Assembly: GCA_913057175.1 (NCBI GenBank)
Contig: CAJXNP010000006.1
Span: 186,001 to 250,000 of the forward strand
From: an uncultured Cytophagales bacterium
GTDB taxonomy: Bacteria; Bacteroidota; Bacteroidia; Cytophagales; Cyclobacteriaceae
Direction of reading: 5' to 3'
DNA length: 64,000 bases
This document shows, piece by piece, positions 52,526 to 60,000 of this stretch (position 1 is its first letter; each line of letters begins with the position of its first letter). The notes beneath the pieces were generated by a model. It did not search any database. It had not been told where the DNA came from and saw nothing but the letters and a program-made list of their open reading frames with translations. Position numbers and translations under genes: made by a program.

Positions 52526-54895
52526 TTAAAATTCTATTGTGTACATGAGCACAGGAAACAGTGGCAACTGTTCACTGGTTTCAATTTCCTTCGTAACGCT
52601 GTCGTAATACTCATCTATAACCGCCTGGTTGCCAGTTATGTTTTGAACGTCCAATTTGATTTCCTGACGGGTTTTAGGTCTGTTCCAGCTGTAGGTCGCA
52701 CCAAAGTCAACCTTCCAGACATGTTCCCCACTTTTACTATAGGCGTCATTTTCATACCAGACCGTTCTTCCCAGTTCACGGCTGCTTTCCAGATCGATTG
52801 GGGTGATATTTCTCGGCCCAAACAAGGAGGCTTTGATATTCAGACTCAGGACCTTGTTTTTATTTCCACTTCCGAGATAAAACTCTTTTCCAACCAAAAC
52901 ATTGGACAGATAATTGCCATTGAACATGGTCGAACGTGTGATGCCATCCAGCGCTTTATACTTCGACTCGTACAAACTAGCTGTCACCAGGTAGTAATAA
53001 TTCCTGCTGAAGAACCTTTCCAGGGTCAATTCCAGGCCATAATTGTACCCGGTTCCTTCGTTGACTAAAGCCCTGTCTGTAAATCCGGACACAGAATTTA
53101 GCAATGAATATGAACTGTTAGGATCATTTTCAACAGGTATGTTGTACAGATCCTGGTAATACGTCTCCAATTTAAAATAAACATTTTGGCTGATCTGCCG
53201 GTCGTATCCCAAAACATAGTGTCGGGCTTTCATGAAACCCAGGCCTCTGTTTGGTTCCGTTACGACTCCATTTTCATCAGTGATGTTTGAAAAGTAAACT
53301 GGTAAGGCTGCCATTTGACTATGGATCCCAAATCCTGCAAAGATGGATTGATTTGGGCTAAATTGCCATTTTGTGCTGATTCTCGGCTCGATAGATGATT
53401 CATTATTCAGGTTAAATTGCATCCAGTGTACACCTGAAGTAAATGTCAGTTGTTCCGAAATCCTGTATTTCCAGGAAGCATATGCCTGCATTAATCCGGC
53501 ATCATCTTTATCGTTCAGCCAGGTTTCCATATCATTTGTGGTCTCATTTCGGAATTGTTGCTGAAAATCAAAGTAAAAATGATTGTACTTAATCCCGCTC
53601 TTGATGGTATTCCGTGCATTGAGTTTGCTATTTACAGAAGTGGCAAACCGTAGCGTGTATTTATCTAAGTTGTCGGAATAGGTGTTTTCAAAATAGCTAT
53701 TTGTCTCATCCAATTGTTCGTCATCGTATTTACTTCCGTTTTGCGATGCTGAAATGAATGATTCGATGGAGGTATTGGCATTGAAGAAATAAATATGGTT
53801 AATATTAAATGTGCCCATGGATGCACGGTAATCTCCTTTTTGCAAGACCTCTTCTGTATCTTCAGCGAGAGTTTCTTCGTTAATTGAGCTCTTGCCTCCC
53901 AAACCGAAAACTTCAAAATAACCAGCTTTTTTGGTAGGTAAAGCAAGTTTAAAAGAAAGATCCTGGTACTTCGGAACACCATCAAAATCGGCGACACCGA
54001 TTTGATCCAATATTGCCAATGTAGAATAGCGGTAGTTGGCGAGATAGGAAGATTTATTTCCTTTTTTAAAAGGGCCCTCAACCGTAATATCGGTACCTAA
54101 AATTCCTGCCGATAGTGAATACTCTCTTTTCTCCTTATTTCCTGTGCGCATCTTCATGTCAAATACAGCCCCTAGGACGTTTCCGTATTCGGGTACAAAA
54201 GCGCCGGTGTAAAAATCAGAATTTGCCAGCATATAACTGTTGAGCATGTTAATGGCTCCACCGGAAGAACCTTCTTCGGCAAAATGATTTGGGTTAGGAA
54301 TTTCGATCCCTTCCATTCTCCATTGAACGGTATTGGGAGAATTCCCCCGGACTACAATGTGATTGGAGCCTTCCGCATTACCCTGAACGCCGGCAAAATT
54401 GGCAACCAGCCTGGCAGGGTCATTGAATGAGCCGGCGTATCGCTTGGTCTCTTCGACTGAGAATGCTCTTGCGCTTACGTTGGCCATTTCATTGGAGACA
54501 TCGCTTTTATTTACCTTTTCTTCAATCACAATATCATCAAGCTGAACCAGCGATTCGCGCAACTGTACGTTTATAAAGACTTCTTTTCCGGTTCCGACAA
54601 TTAAATTGGATACAAAGCCTTCCTCATATCCAACGCTGGTAATTTTCAGATCGACTCTTCCTATGGGAACATCATCAATTTTAAATTCGCCATTTATATC
54701 TGTACTGGCGCCCTTGATGGGATCTGAACCAATGATAACAATACTGGCTCCGATTATTTCTGATTTACTGTCCTGATCGGTGATCTTTCCTCTAATCGTT
54801 TGGGTTAATCCCTGGGAAAATAGATTAAGTGAGAGCAGACAGAATGCCCCGGTCAGAATAGCGATGAAGTATACAAGTCTTTTTTGATTTTTCAT
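52526..54895 (-). CDS. TonB-dependent receptor with N-terminal regulatory-like domain
   Basis: A 789-residue outer-membrane receptor, paralogous to the one at 35107. It has a signal peptide (to about residue 27), a carboxypeptidase-regulatory-like domain (about 33-115, 'IRGKITDQDSKSEIIGASIV'), a plug ('FNDPARLVANFAGVQGNAEG', 'HIVVRGNSPNTVQWRMEG') and a barrel ending in Phe ('VLMYTIEF'). There is no SusD gene. It is preceded after 40 bp by the LA_2272-like repeat protein gene, with which it probably forms an operon. Ligand unknown. Confidence 0.92.
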   Translation of the reverse strand: MKNQKRLVYFIAILTGAFCLLSLNLFSQGLTQTIRGKITDQDSKSEIIGASIVIIGSDPIKGASTDINGEFKIDDVPIGRVDLKITSVGYEEGFVSNLIVGTGKEVFINVQLRESLVQLDDIVIEEKVNKSDVSNEMANVSARAFSVEETKRYAGSFNDPARLVANFAGVQGNAEGSNHIVVRGNSPNTVQWRMEGIEIPNPNHFAEEGSSGGAINMLNSYMLANSDFYTGAFVPEYGNVLGAVFDMKMRTGNKEKREYSLSAGILGTDITVEGPFKKGNKSSYLANYRYSTLAILDQIGVADFDGVPKYQDLSFKLALPTKKAGYFEVFGLGGKSSINEETLAEDTEEVLQKGDYRASMGTFNINHIYFFNANTSIESFISASQNGSKYDDEQLDETNSYFENTYSDNLDKYTLRFATSVNSKLNARNTIKSGIKYNHFYFDFQQQFRNETTNDMETWLNDKDDAGLMQAYASWKYRISEQLTFTSGVHWMQFNLNNESSIEPRISTKWQFSPNQSIFAGFGIHSQMAALPVYFSNITDENGVVTEPNRGLGFMKARHYVLGYDRQISQNVYFKLETYYQDLYNIPVENDPNSSYSLLNSVSGFTDRALVNEGTGYNYGLELTLERFFSRNYYYLVTASLYESKYKALDGITRSTMFNGNYLSNVLVGKEFYLGSGNKNKVLSLNIKASLFGPRNITPIDLESSRELGRTVWYENDAYSKSGEHVWKVDFGATYSWNRPKTRQEIKLDVQNITGNQAVIDEYYDSVTKEIETSEQLPLFPVLMYTIEF

Positions 54896-54935
54896 TTTTA
54901 TGGATTTTAAAAATTATTGGTTATTGGATGATTGT

Positions 54936-56126
54936 TTATAGACGGATACCCAAATTGAATCCGATATATGATTTGACTTTGTTTTTCTTGTAAGCGTGCG
55001 ATGAAAGCTCTCCCCAGTCAGGAGAGAATGATTCCCCGATAAGATTTCCTTCCAGGTCTTTAATACCTGAAACTGAGACATTCATAGAGGGGCCCCCGTA
55101 GATTTCCAAACGCTCACCAATCAGGTAAGAGAAGTTGATTTTCAGCGTGTTCCACATATTGAGTTCCTCAGTCCATCCTTCATCTTCGTTCACTTGTCTG
55201 GCAATCAGGTCAATGTTTGCATTCATTTTTTGGCTAATGGGCATAAGAGTTCCCAGGCCGATTCCCGGCGCCCAATATGTCTTATCCATGTCCGTTTTGA
55301 AACTTACTGTGTAGATCGTGTAGAGGCGGGAAGTTCCTGATTTAAATGCCGCATTGAGGTAGAAAGTCTCATTGGTTTCAAGTTCTACTCTGCGATATCC
55401 ATCCCGAACAAATGAAAACAGACCGAGCACGGCACCCTTTTCGACACTTTCAGTGATATTAAGAAGTCCCAATTGGAAACCCTTGACGGATTTTGCATAA
55501 TTGGCCAGGCCTATCTGAACGCCGTCCAGTTTGCCTGCAGAGACATTGGCTATTCCGGACAATTGAGCCCCATCCGTGTCGCCAGCACTAACATTTATTA
55601 ATCCGGCTAACTGGGCGCCATATGTACTGCCTGCACTGACATTGACCAACCCCGCAAATTGTCCTCCATCGACTGTTTTTGTAGCAACATTAACCAACCC
55701 GCCCATTTGAACGCCATTTACTTTATGCGTGTTGAGGTTTGCCAGTCCCGAAGCCTGGACACCTACCAATTCACCTTTATTAAAGTTGGCTAAACCGGAC
55801 ATCTGAAGTCCATTCATATAACCAAGGGAGGTATTGACAAGACCTGCCGCCTGAAGGCCGTCAACTGAGCCAAGAGATACATTTACCAAGCTGCCCAGTT
55901 CAGCGCCTTTTACCCCACCGGACAATCCAGCCAGCATGTTGATGGAAACATTGTTCACGTAATTACCGGCTGAAATGCCATTCGTACCGACCGGGTAAAC
56001 AAATGTAAATTGAAAGGGCCTTGTTAATTCTCCATTTGTGGTTTCCTGCGCAGATGCTGAATAACCTGACAGGAAAAGAATGATCAGAAAAAATGGAATC
56101 CGAAATGTTAATTTGATTGAGTTCAT
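54936..56126 (-). CDS. LA_2272-type surface repeat protein
   Basis: A 396-residue exported protein with a signal peptide (to about residue 26, 'GYSASAQ'). Residues about 50-215 consist of nine or more short repeats of about 19 residues built on 'GLVNVSAG...DGAQLSG', for example 'GAQLAGLINVSAGDTDG'. This is like the LA_2272/LA_2273 repeat family of Leptospira and Bacteroidota, and pentapeptide-like beta-solenoids. The C-terminal ~180 residues look like an outer-membrane barrel. It is 40 bp upstream of the TonB receptor and likely co-transcribed. Function unknown. Confidence 0.85.
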   Translation of the reverse strand: MNSIKLTFRIPFFLIILFLSGYSASAQETTNGELTRPFQFTFVYPVGTNGISAGNYVNNVSINMLAGLSGGVKGAELGSLVNVSLGSVDGLQAAGLVNTSLGYMNGLQMSGLANFNKGELVGVQASGLANLNTHKVNGVQMGGLVNVATKTVDGGQFAGLVNVSAGSTYGAQLAGLINVSAGDTDGAQLSGIANVSAGKLDGVQIGLANYAKSVKGFQLGLLNITESVEKGAVLGLFSFVRDGYRRVELETNETFYLNAAFKSGTSRLYTIYTVSFKTDMDKTYWAPGIGLGTLMPISQKMNANIDLIARQVNEDEGWTEELNMWNTLKINFSYLIGERLEIYGGPSMNVSVSGIKDLEGNLIGESFSPDWGELSSHAYKKNKVKSYIGFNLGIRL

Positions 56127-56331
56127 TGTTCTTGTCTATTTTAAAATTCACCCTATAGACAAGCGAACCATTTTTTACCCCTATCGGGGAATGAAAATTT
56201 TTTTACGAGAAAATTAAAGGCAGGATGAAAGGTTGATTTTTCTTCAAGGATGAGTTGTTACGAAAAAGTTTGTGGAGAATTGGCTATTGAACATTAAAAA
56301 ACTCTGTAATATAGCTCACGATTCCTGAATG

Positions 56332-56355
56332 AAGGTTTGTGTCCTCACAAACCTT
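56332..56355. repeat. palindromic intergenic repeat with TCCT apex
   Basis: AAGGTTTGTG (56332-56341) and CACAAACCTT (56346-56355) form a perfect 10-bp stem with the 4-nt apex TCCT, giving the central string TTTGTGTCCTCACAAA. No T-tract follows. The apex resembles that of the repeats at 19997, 39485 and 40139, but the stem sequence differs. Confidence 0.7.
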
Positions 56356-56379
56356 GGAGCTTTTATCAAACATTAAAAA

Positions 56380-56420
56380 ATCCCGCAATGAAAACCTGTC
56401 TATGGCAAGCATTGCGGGAT
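56380..56420 (-). terminator. Rho-independent terminator after the sugar isomerase-like gene
   Basis: On the minus strand, ATCCCGCAATG (56420-56410) pairs with CATTGCGGGAT (56390-56380): an 11-bp perfect stem with a 19-nt loop and a following T-tract (TTTTTTAA). It lies about 66 bp after the stop codon of the gene at 56487. Confidence 0.82.
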
Positions 56421-56458
56421 GAAACCAGTTTGACTAAACCTAATTTTATTAATACCAT

Positions 56459-56478
56459 GGACTGTTTCCTCACAGTCC
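56459..56478. repeat. palindromic intergenic repeat, TTCCTC apex
   Basis: GGACTGT (56459-56465) and ACAGTCC (56472-56478) form a 7-bp stem with the apex TTCCTC. It resembles the nearby 56332 repeat in its TTTCCTCAC-type centre but has a different stem. It lies 8 bp beyond the sugar-isomerase-like gene's stop. Confidence 0.5.
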
Positions 56479-56486
56479 GCCATCAA

Positions 56487-57383
56487 TCATATTTCCAGAT
56501 TTTTCAGGTATTCGATAGCGCCCTTCAGGTTTCCAAATGGATCTTCCGTTCGTTCATCCTCTACAAAATAGTAGTCCAGCCCTGCTTCCTCATGCGCACC
56601 CAACAAAGATTTAAAATCGATGATCCCCGAACCTACAGTTGTTTGATCCAGCTCCTGGTTGGCATCTTTCACATGGTAAAGGCTAAATCGGCCAGGATAT
56701 TTATTAATCAATTCCATCGGATCCATCCCACCTTTTACGACCCAATACAAGTCTGCTTCGAATGTGACAAGCTCAGGGTCTGTTTCCTTTAGCATTATCT
56801 CTAGAGGAACTTCACCATTTTGCTCTATTATTTCAAAATCGTGGTTATGATAGCCGAATTTTATCCCTGTCCCTTTAAAGAGTTCGCCGACCTTGTTCAG
56901 ATTTTCTGCTACTGCATGATAATCCTTTCTCTGATCCTCGCCCATCCAGGGAATAATGTGATATTTGATACCTACTCCCTGTGAAGCTTCGATCATTGCC
57001 GGTGCTTCTTCCGGAGTGAAATATGTGCTGTGACAGGACACAACTTCCATCCCCAGATCATCCACAATCTTTTTGTATTCAGACGGGGCCATACCAAACA
57101 GCTGGCCGTCAGTGCTCATGCCATAAGCTTCAATATATTTATAGCCCATTTCAGCAATTTTCTTCATGGAACCAGCAAAATCCTCCTGCAAGGCCTCTCT
57201 GACCGAATAAGCCTGTACGCCAATTCCTTTTCTTAGGGTAGAAGTAGAAGTTGTGGATGGAGCTGTCGCCTCTTCTGCCACTTCTTCTGTTGTTTTCTTT
57301 TTTGGAGAACAAGCCATTGGCAGGACGATCGATCCCAATGCCAGGTATGAGCTAGTCTTAATAAATTGTCTGCGTTTGTTCAT
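56487..57383 (-). CDS. sugar phosphate isomerase/epimerase family TIM-barrel protein (lipoprotein)
   Basis: A 298-residue exported protein with 'LALGSIVLPMACSPKKK' as lipoprotein signal and a linker of about 25 residues, then an AP-endonuclease-2/xylose-isomerase-like TIM barrel. Visible signatures are 'GVQAYSVREAL', 'VVSCHSTYFTPEEAP', 'FGYHNHDFEI', 'LYWVVKGGMD' and 'YYFVEDERTED', which supply the usual His, Glu and Asp metal ligands. Such proteins isomerise sugars or act in inositol and ketosugar catabolism. A periplasmic location is common in Bacteroidota. The substrate is unknown. Confidence 0.88.
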   Translation of the reverse strand: MNKRRQFIKTSSYLALGSIVLPMACSPKKKTTEEVAEEATAPSTTSTSTLRKGIGVQAYSVREALQEDFAGSMKKIAEMGYKYIEAYGMSTDGQLFGMAPSEYKKIVDDLGMEVVSCHSTYFTPEEAPAMIEASQGVGIKYHIIPWMGEDQRKDYHAVAENLNKVGELFKGTGIKFGYHNHDFEIIEQNGEVPLEIMLKETDPELVTFEADLYWVVKGGMDPMELINKYPGRFSLYHVKDANQELDQTTVGSGIIDFKSLLGAHEEAGLDYYFVEDERTEDPFGNLKGAIEYLKNLEI

Positions 57384-57535
57384 CTTAATTTCAGTTTGTT
57401 CAAAAAGAAGTCAAGTTAAAAAATAACAGGAATAATTGGGGAATTAAGGTTTAAAAGGTTTTGAGATTGGGATATTTAATTCGGTTTGAATGTTAGATTT
57501 ACAGTCTGAGATAGTGAATGTCACCCCATTTTTTG

Positions 57536-58480
57536 TTAAAAACTTCTTCGATAGGACACAGTAAGGATGTTCTCTCTATCCATTCCATCCGGGTTGGTAT
57601 CTCTGTTTTTGAAAGCATAACCAAAAAACATTTTAAAACGACATGATTTGCTTAATTGGTAGGCAGCACTGACATAACCTGTAAGTGCCATGCCTGAAGA
57701 TCCATCAACTTTGATTCTCTGGTTAAATGATTCCGAATCCAGGTTTACATCGAGGATATTGTCTTTGGAAATTCGGACGATAGGCAATAATCCCAACCTG
57801 AAGTCAAATCGAGAAACGTAAATAGCTCTTTCTATCCAAAACATAAGGTCCGTCCCCCTGTTTAAAAAATTGGCTTCATCGTACCGATGGATATATTCGT
57901 CATTCGGATAATTCTTCCAGTCTTCATAGCGAAAGTCGTTCTTATTGTCATTGAAAGGGATCTGTAGTCCAACACCAAGGACCCAAAAGTGACTGATAAA
58001 TGCACTGCCAAAGATTAGATCAAAACTTCCCAGACTTCTCTGGTAGTACATAGGGAGGATATGAGATTGTAGATCGGTGGTGTACTCAATATAAGAATTA
58101 TTGAGATCGGAGGGATTTGCAGGGATCCTCAACCCTAAAGAGGCATTGAAATCGAAGTTTTCACTTTTTAAAATATTTCTCGTGTAGCATACACTAATAT
58201 CACCCAACCCAGATGTTTTGCCGAGGTTTCCTTTTACCCATTTAAAAGGTAGCTGCATTTGCAAAGAGTTTTTCTCGTTGATCGCATAGAAAAGATCCAG
58301 TGTCAACGACTGGATGGTAGGGGAGAGTTGGGTGGCACCACGATAATAGCTTAGTTCAATTGATCTTTTGTTGAGGACAGAATCTCCCTCAAAAGTTTGA
58401 CCCGATCGCATGGCGCCCATGGATGCCATTCCGACGTCGCTACTACCTTGTCCGTACACTATATTGCAATAAACCAGCAA
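57536..58480 (-). CDS. hypothetical outer-membrane-like protein (314 aa), start uncertain
   Basis: Much of the protein has alternating strand-like character ('GLRIPANPSDLNNSYIEY', 'FDFRLGLLPIVRIS') and it ends in Phe ('TVSYRRSF'), like an outer-membrane barrel. No ATG is in frame near the 5' end: the frame continues upstream of the TTG at 58480 through 'KLIRYTHLIVLLVYCN', which reads like the missing signal peptide, but without any start codon that I can identify. A non-canonical start is possible, or a frameshift. It resembles the transport-protein-like phenol-degradation family (MetA) in style only. Confidence 0.6.
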   Translation of the reverse strand: MLVYCNIVYGQGSSDVGMASMGAMRSGQTFEGDSVLNKRSIELSYYRGATQLSPTIQSLTLDLFYAINEKNSLQMQLPFKWVKGNLGKTSGLGDISVCYTRNILKSENFDFNASLGLRIPANPSDLNNSYIEYTTDLQSHILPMYYQRSLGSFDLIFGSAFISHFWVLGVGLQIPFNDNKNDFRYEDWKNYPNDEYIHRYDEANFLNRGTDLMFWIERAIYVSRFDFRLGLLPIVRISKDNILDVNLDSESFNQRIKVDGSSGMALTGYVSAAYQLSKSCRFKMFFGYAFKNRDTNPDGMDRENILTVSYRRSF

Positions 58481-58789
58481 TACAATCAGGTGGGTATATC
58501 TGATTAATTTTGAAGGGTTTAGTTGAATGATGATCTTAATTTTCTGTCTTGAAAAATAATTTAAAAATTTATTTCCAGATATGGGTGACCTTTGACGGGA
58601 ATCTGCATAAAGGGAAAGTTGTCATCCATTTTTGTGATGAAGAAACGGTTTAAAATCCTGTTATTAAAAATTCATTGAATTCTCATCAGGGTTTTAAAGG
58701 AAATTTACGTAATTTTCTTCAACACAAATTTGATCATTAAAACAACTAATTAACTAAACCTAATTGTTTAACTACCAAATCTAACCACT

Positions 58790-59089
58790 ATGCCACAAGC
58801 GCGAGGAGCAGTTCATGTACCGGACGATCCAGGATTACCAGCCAATGGACCAATAATGGGACAAATTTTTATCACACAAATTGAAAGAGGGGATGGGGAA
58901 TGGATTACTCCTGAATTTATCAGGTTAATTCCATTTGAGAATTCTCAAGGATTAAAAAAAGGTCAGACTGTGATTTTTGATGTAAAACTACTTCCAGGCC
59001 GAGTAGGAGAAATCAAAATATATGAAGCGGTGGACGTCCGAGAAGTAGATCCAACAGATGGATTGGTCCAGGGTGAAAAAAAAAACTAG
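58790..59089 (+). CDS. hypothetical small protein (99 aa)
   Basis: A soluble protein with no signal peptide. The strands 'GQTVIFDVKLLPGRVGEIKI' and 'GEWITPEFIRLIPFENSQ' look like a small beta-barrel, perhaps OB-like, but no family is recognised. It converges with the gluzincin-like gene (20-bp gap) next to the CHAT gene. A substrate or regulator role for that protease pair is conceivable but unsupported. The 309 bp before it hold AT-rich sequence with no other gene. Confidence 0.6.
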   Translation: MPQARGAVHVPDDPGLPANGPIMGQIFITQIERGDGEWITPEFIRLIPFENSQGLKKGQTVIFDVKLLPGRVGEIKIYEAVDVREVDPTDGLVQGEKKN

Positions 59090-59109
59090 GTTGCAATTTC
59101 TTGGGTTTC

Positions 59110-59997
59110 TTAATTCCATTGTTTAAGGGAATATTTAAGCCTTTTTAAATAAGTTGGTGTATTCAATTCATCACAAATCAAGAATGTGTTGAATGTTGCG
59201 GATATCAATCTTTCAATATTGGGGTAAAAATTATCTGGAATAGTGGAATGTTGGGCAATTTCAATAATTGATTGATAGATAAAATGAGTGATGGCTCTAC
59301 TTATTGAATAAGCGTCTCTATTATTAGATTGTTTATTTAGAATACTACGCAATCCATAGTTTGTATGGTAGAAGCCCCATGCAAACTCAGTAATCATGCT
59401 TTTTTGTTTTAAGGAGTTCGACTTTATTTGAGCCAAACATTCACTAATTTCAGGGTTAGATATTTTAAGAAAAAAGGCTGACAGATCTGCAATAGCCTCG
59501 ATCACTGCCATTCCATCTTTTCCACAGCTCTCGTGAATACCTGGTCGTAAACTTTCAATGATGGCATGAGAAGTTTCATGGGCTACCAGATCCAATGATC
59601 GACAAAAATACTGGGTGTCATTGTTTGTCTTTCCAAATAAAATGGAGTTGTTATGAATTTGATAGGATGCATCTATCCAATTATTGTAAAGAACAATATT
59701 TAGTTTTTCATTCGGGGAATTACTACCCCAAGGCCAGTTAATTTTCCTCTTACAATACTTTTCCCACAATTCAATTGTTAACTTCGCGCATGCAAAAGCA
59801 TGGATAGCGTCAATCTCTTCGTCAGTATATTTTCTATCAACAAATTCACCTTTTTTATCAGGTTTGACACTGTGGTTTCGAACTTTAATTAACTCATCCT
59901 CAGGTCCATCAATAGGATTTGAACTGACATCGACTTGTGCAAAGTCCCAACTTTTATTATAGGGGCACCAAAGTCGGACAGTCATTTTGCAGGCCAT
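59110..59997 (-). CDS. gluzincin-like zinc metallopeptidase (295 aa)
   Basis: The zinc-binding motif HETSH (His140, Glu141, His144) in 'LDLVAHETSHAI' is followed by 'VIEAIADLSAFF' with Glu167 and Asp171. The spacing is like the HExxH...ExxxD of thermolysin-type (gluzincin) peptidases. There is no signal peptide, so it should act in the cytoplasm. Several Cys are present. The gene starts 3 bp after the stop of the TPR-CHAT gene on the same strand, so the two are translated from one message. Its substrate is unknown. Confidence 0.77.
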   Translation of the reverse strand: MACKMTVRLWCPYNKSWDFAQVDVSSNPIDGPEDELIKVRNHSVKPDKKGEFVDRKYTDEEIDAIHAFACAKLTIELWEKYCKRKINWPWGSNSPNEKLNIVLYNNWIDASYQIHNNSILFGKTNNDTQYFCRSLDLVAHETSHAIIESLRPGIHESCGKDGMAVIEAIADLSAFFLKISNPEISECLAQIKSNSLKQKSMITEFAWGFYHTNYGLRSILNKQSNNRDAYSISRAITHFIYQSIIEIAQHSTIPDNFYPNIERLISATFNTFLICDELNTPTYLKRLKYSLKQWN

Positions 59998-60000
59998 TTA

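Noticed and set aside
59110-59997. Secreted thermolysin-type protease
   Set aside because: There is no signal peptide or propeptide and the protein is too short for a full thermolysin fold, so only a gluzincin-like assignment is kept.
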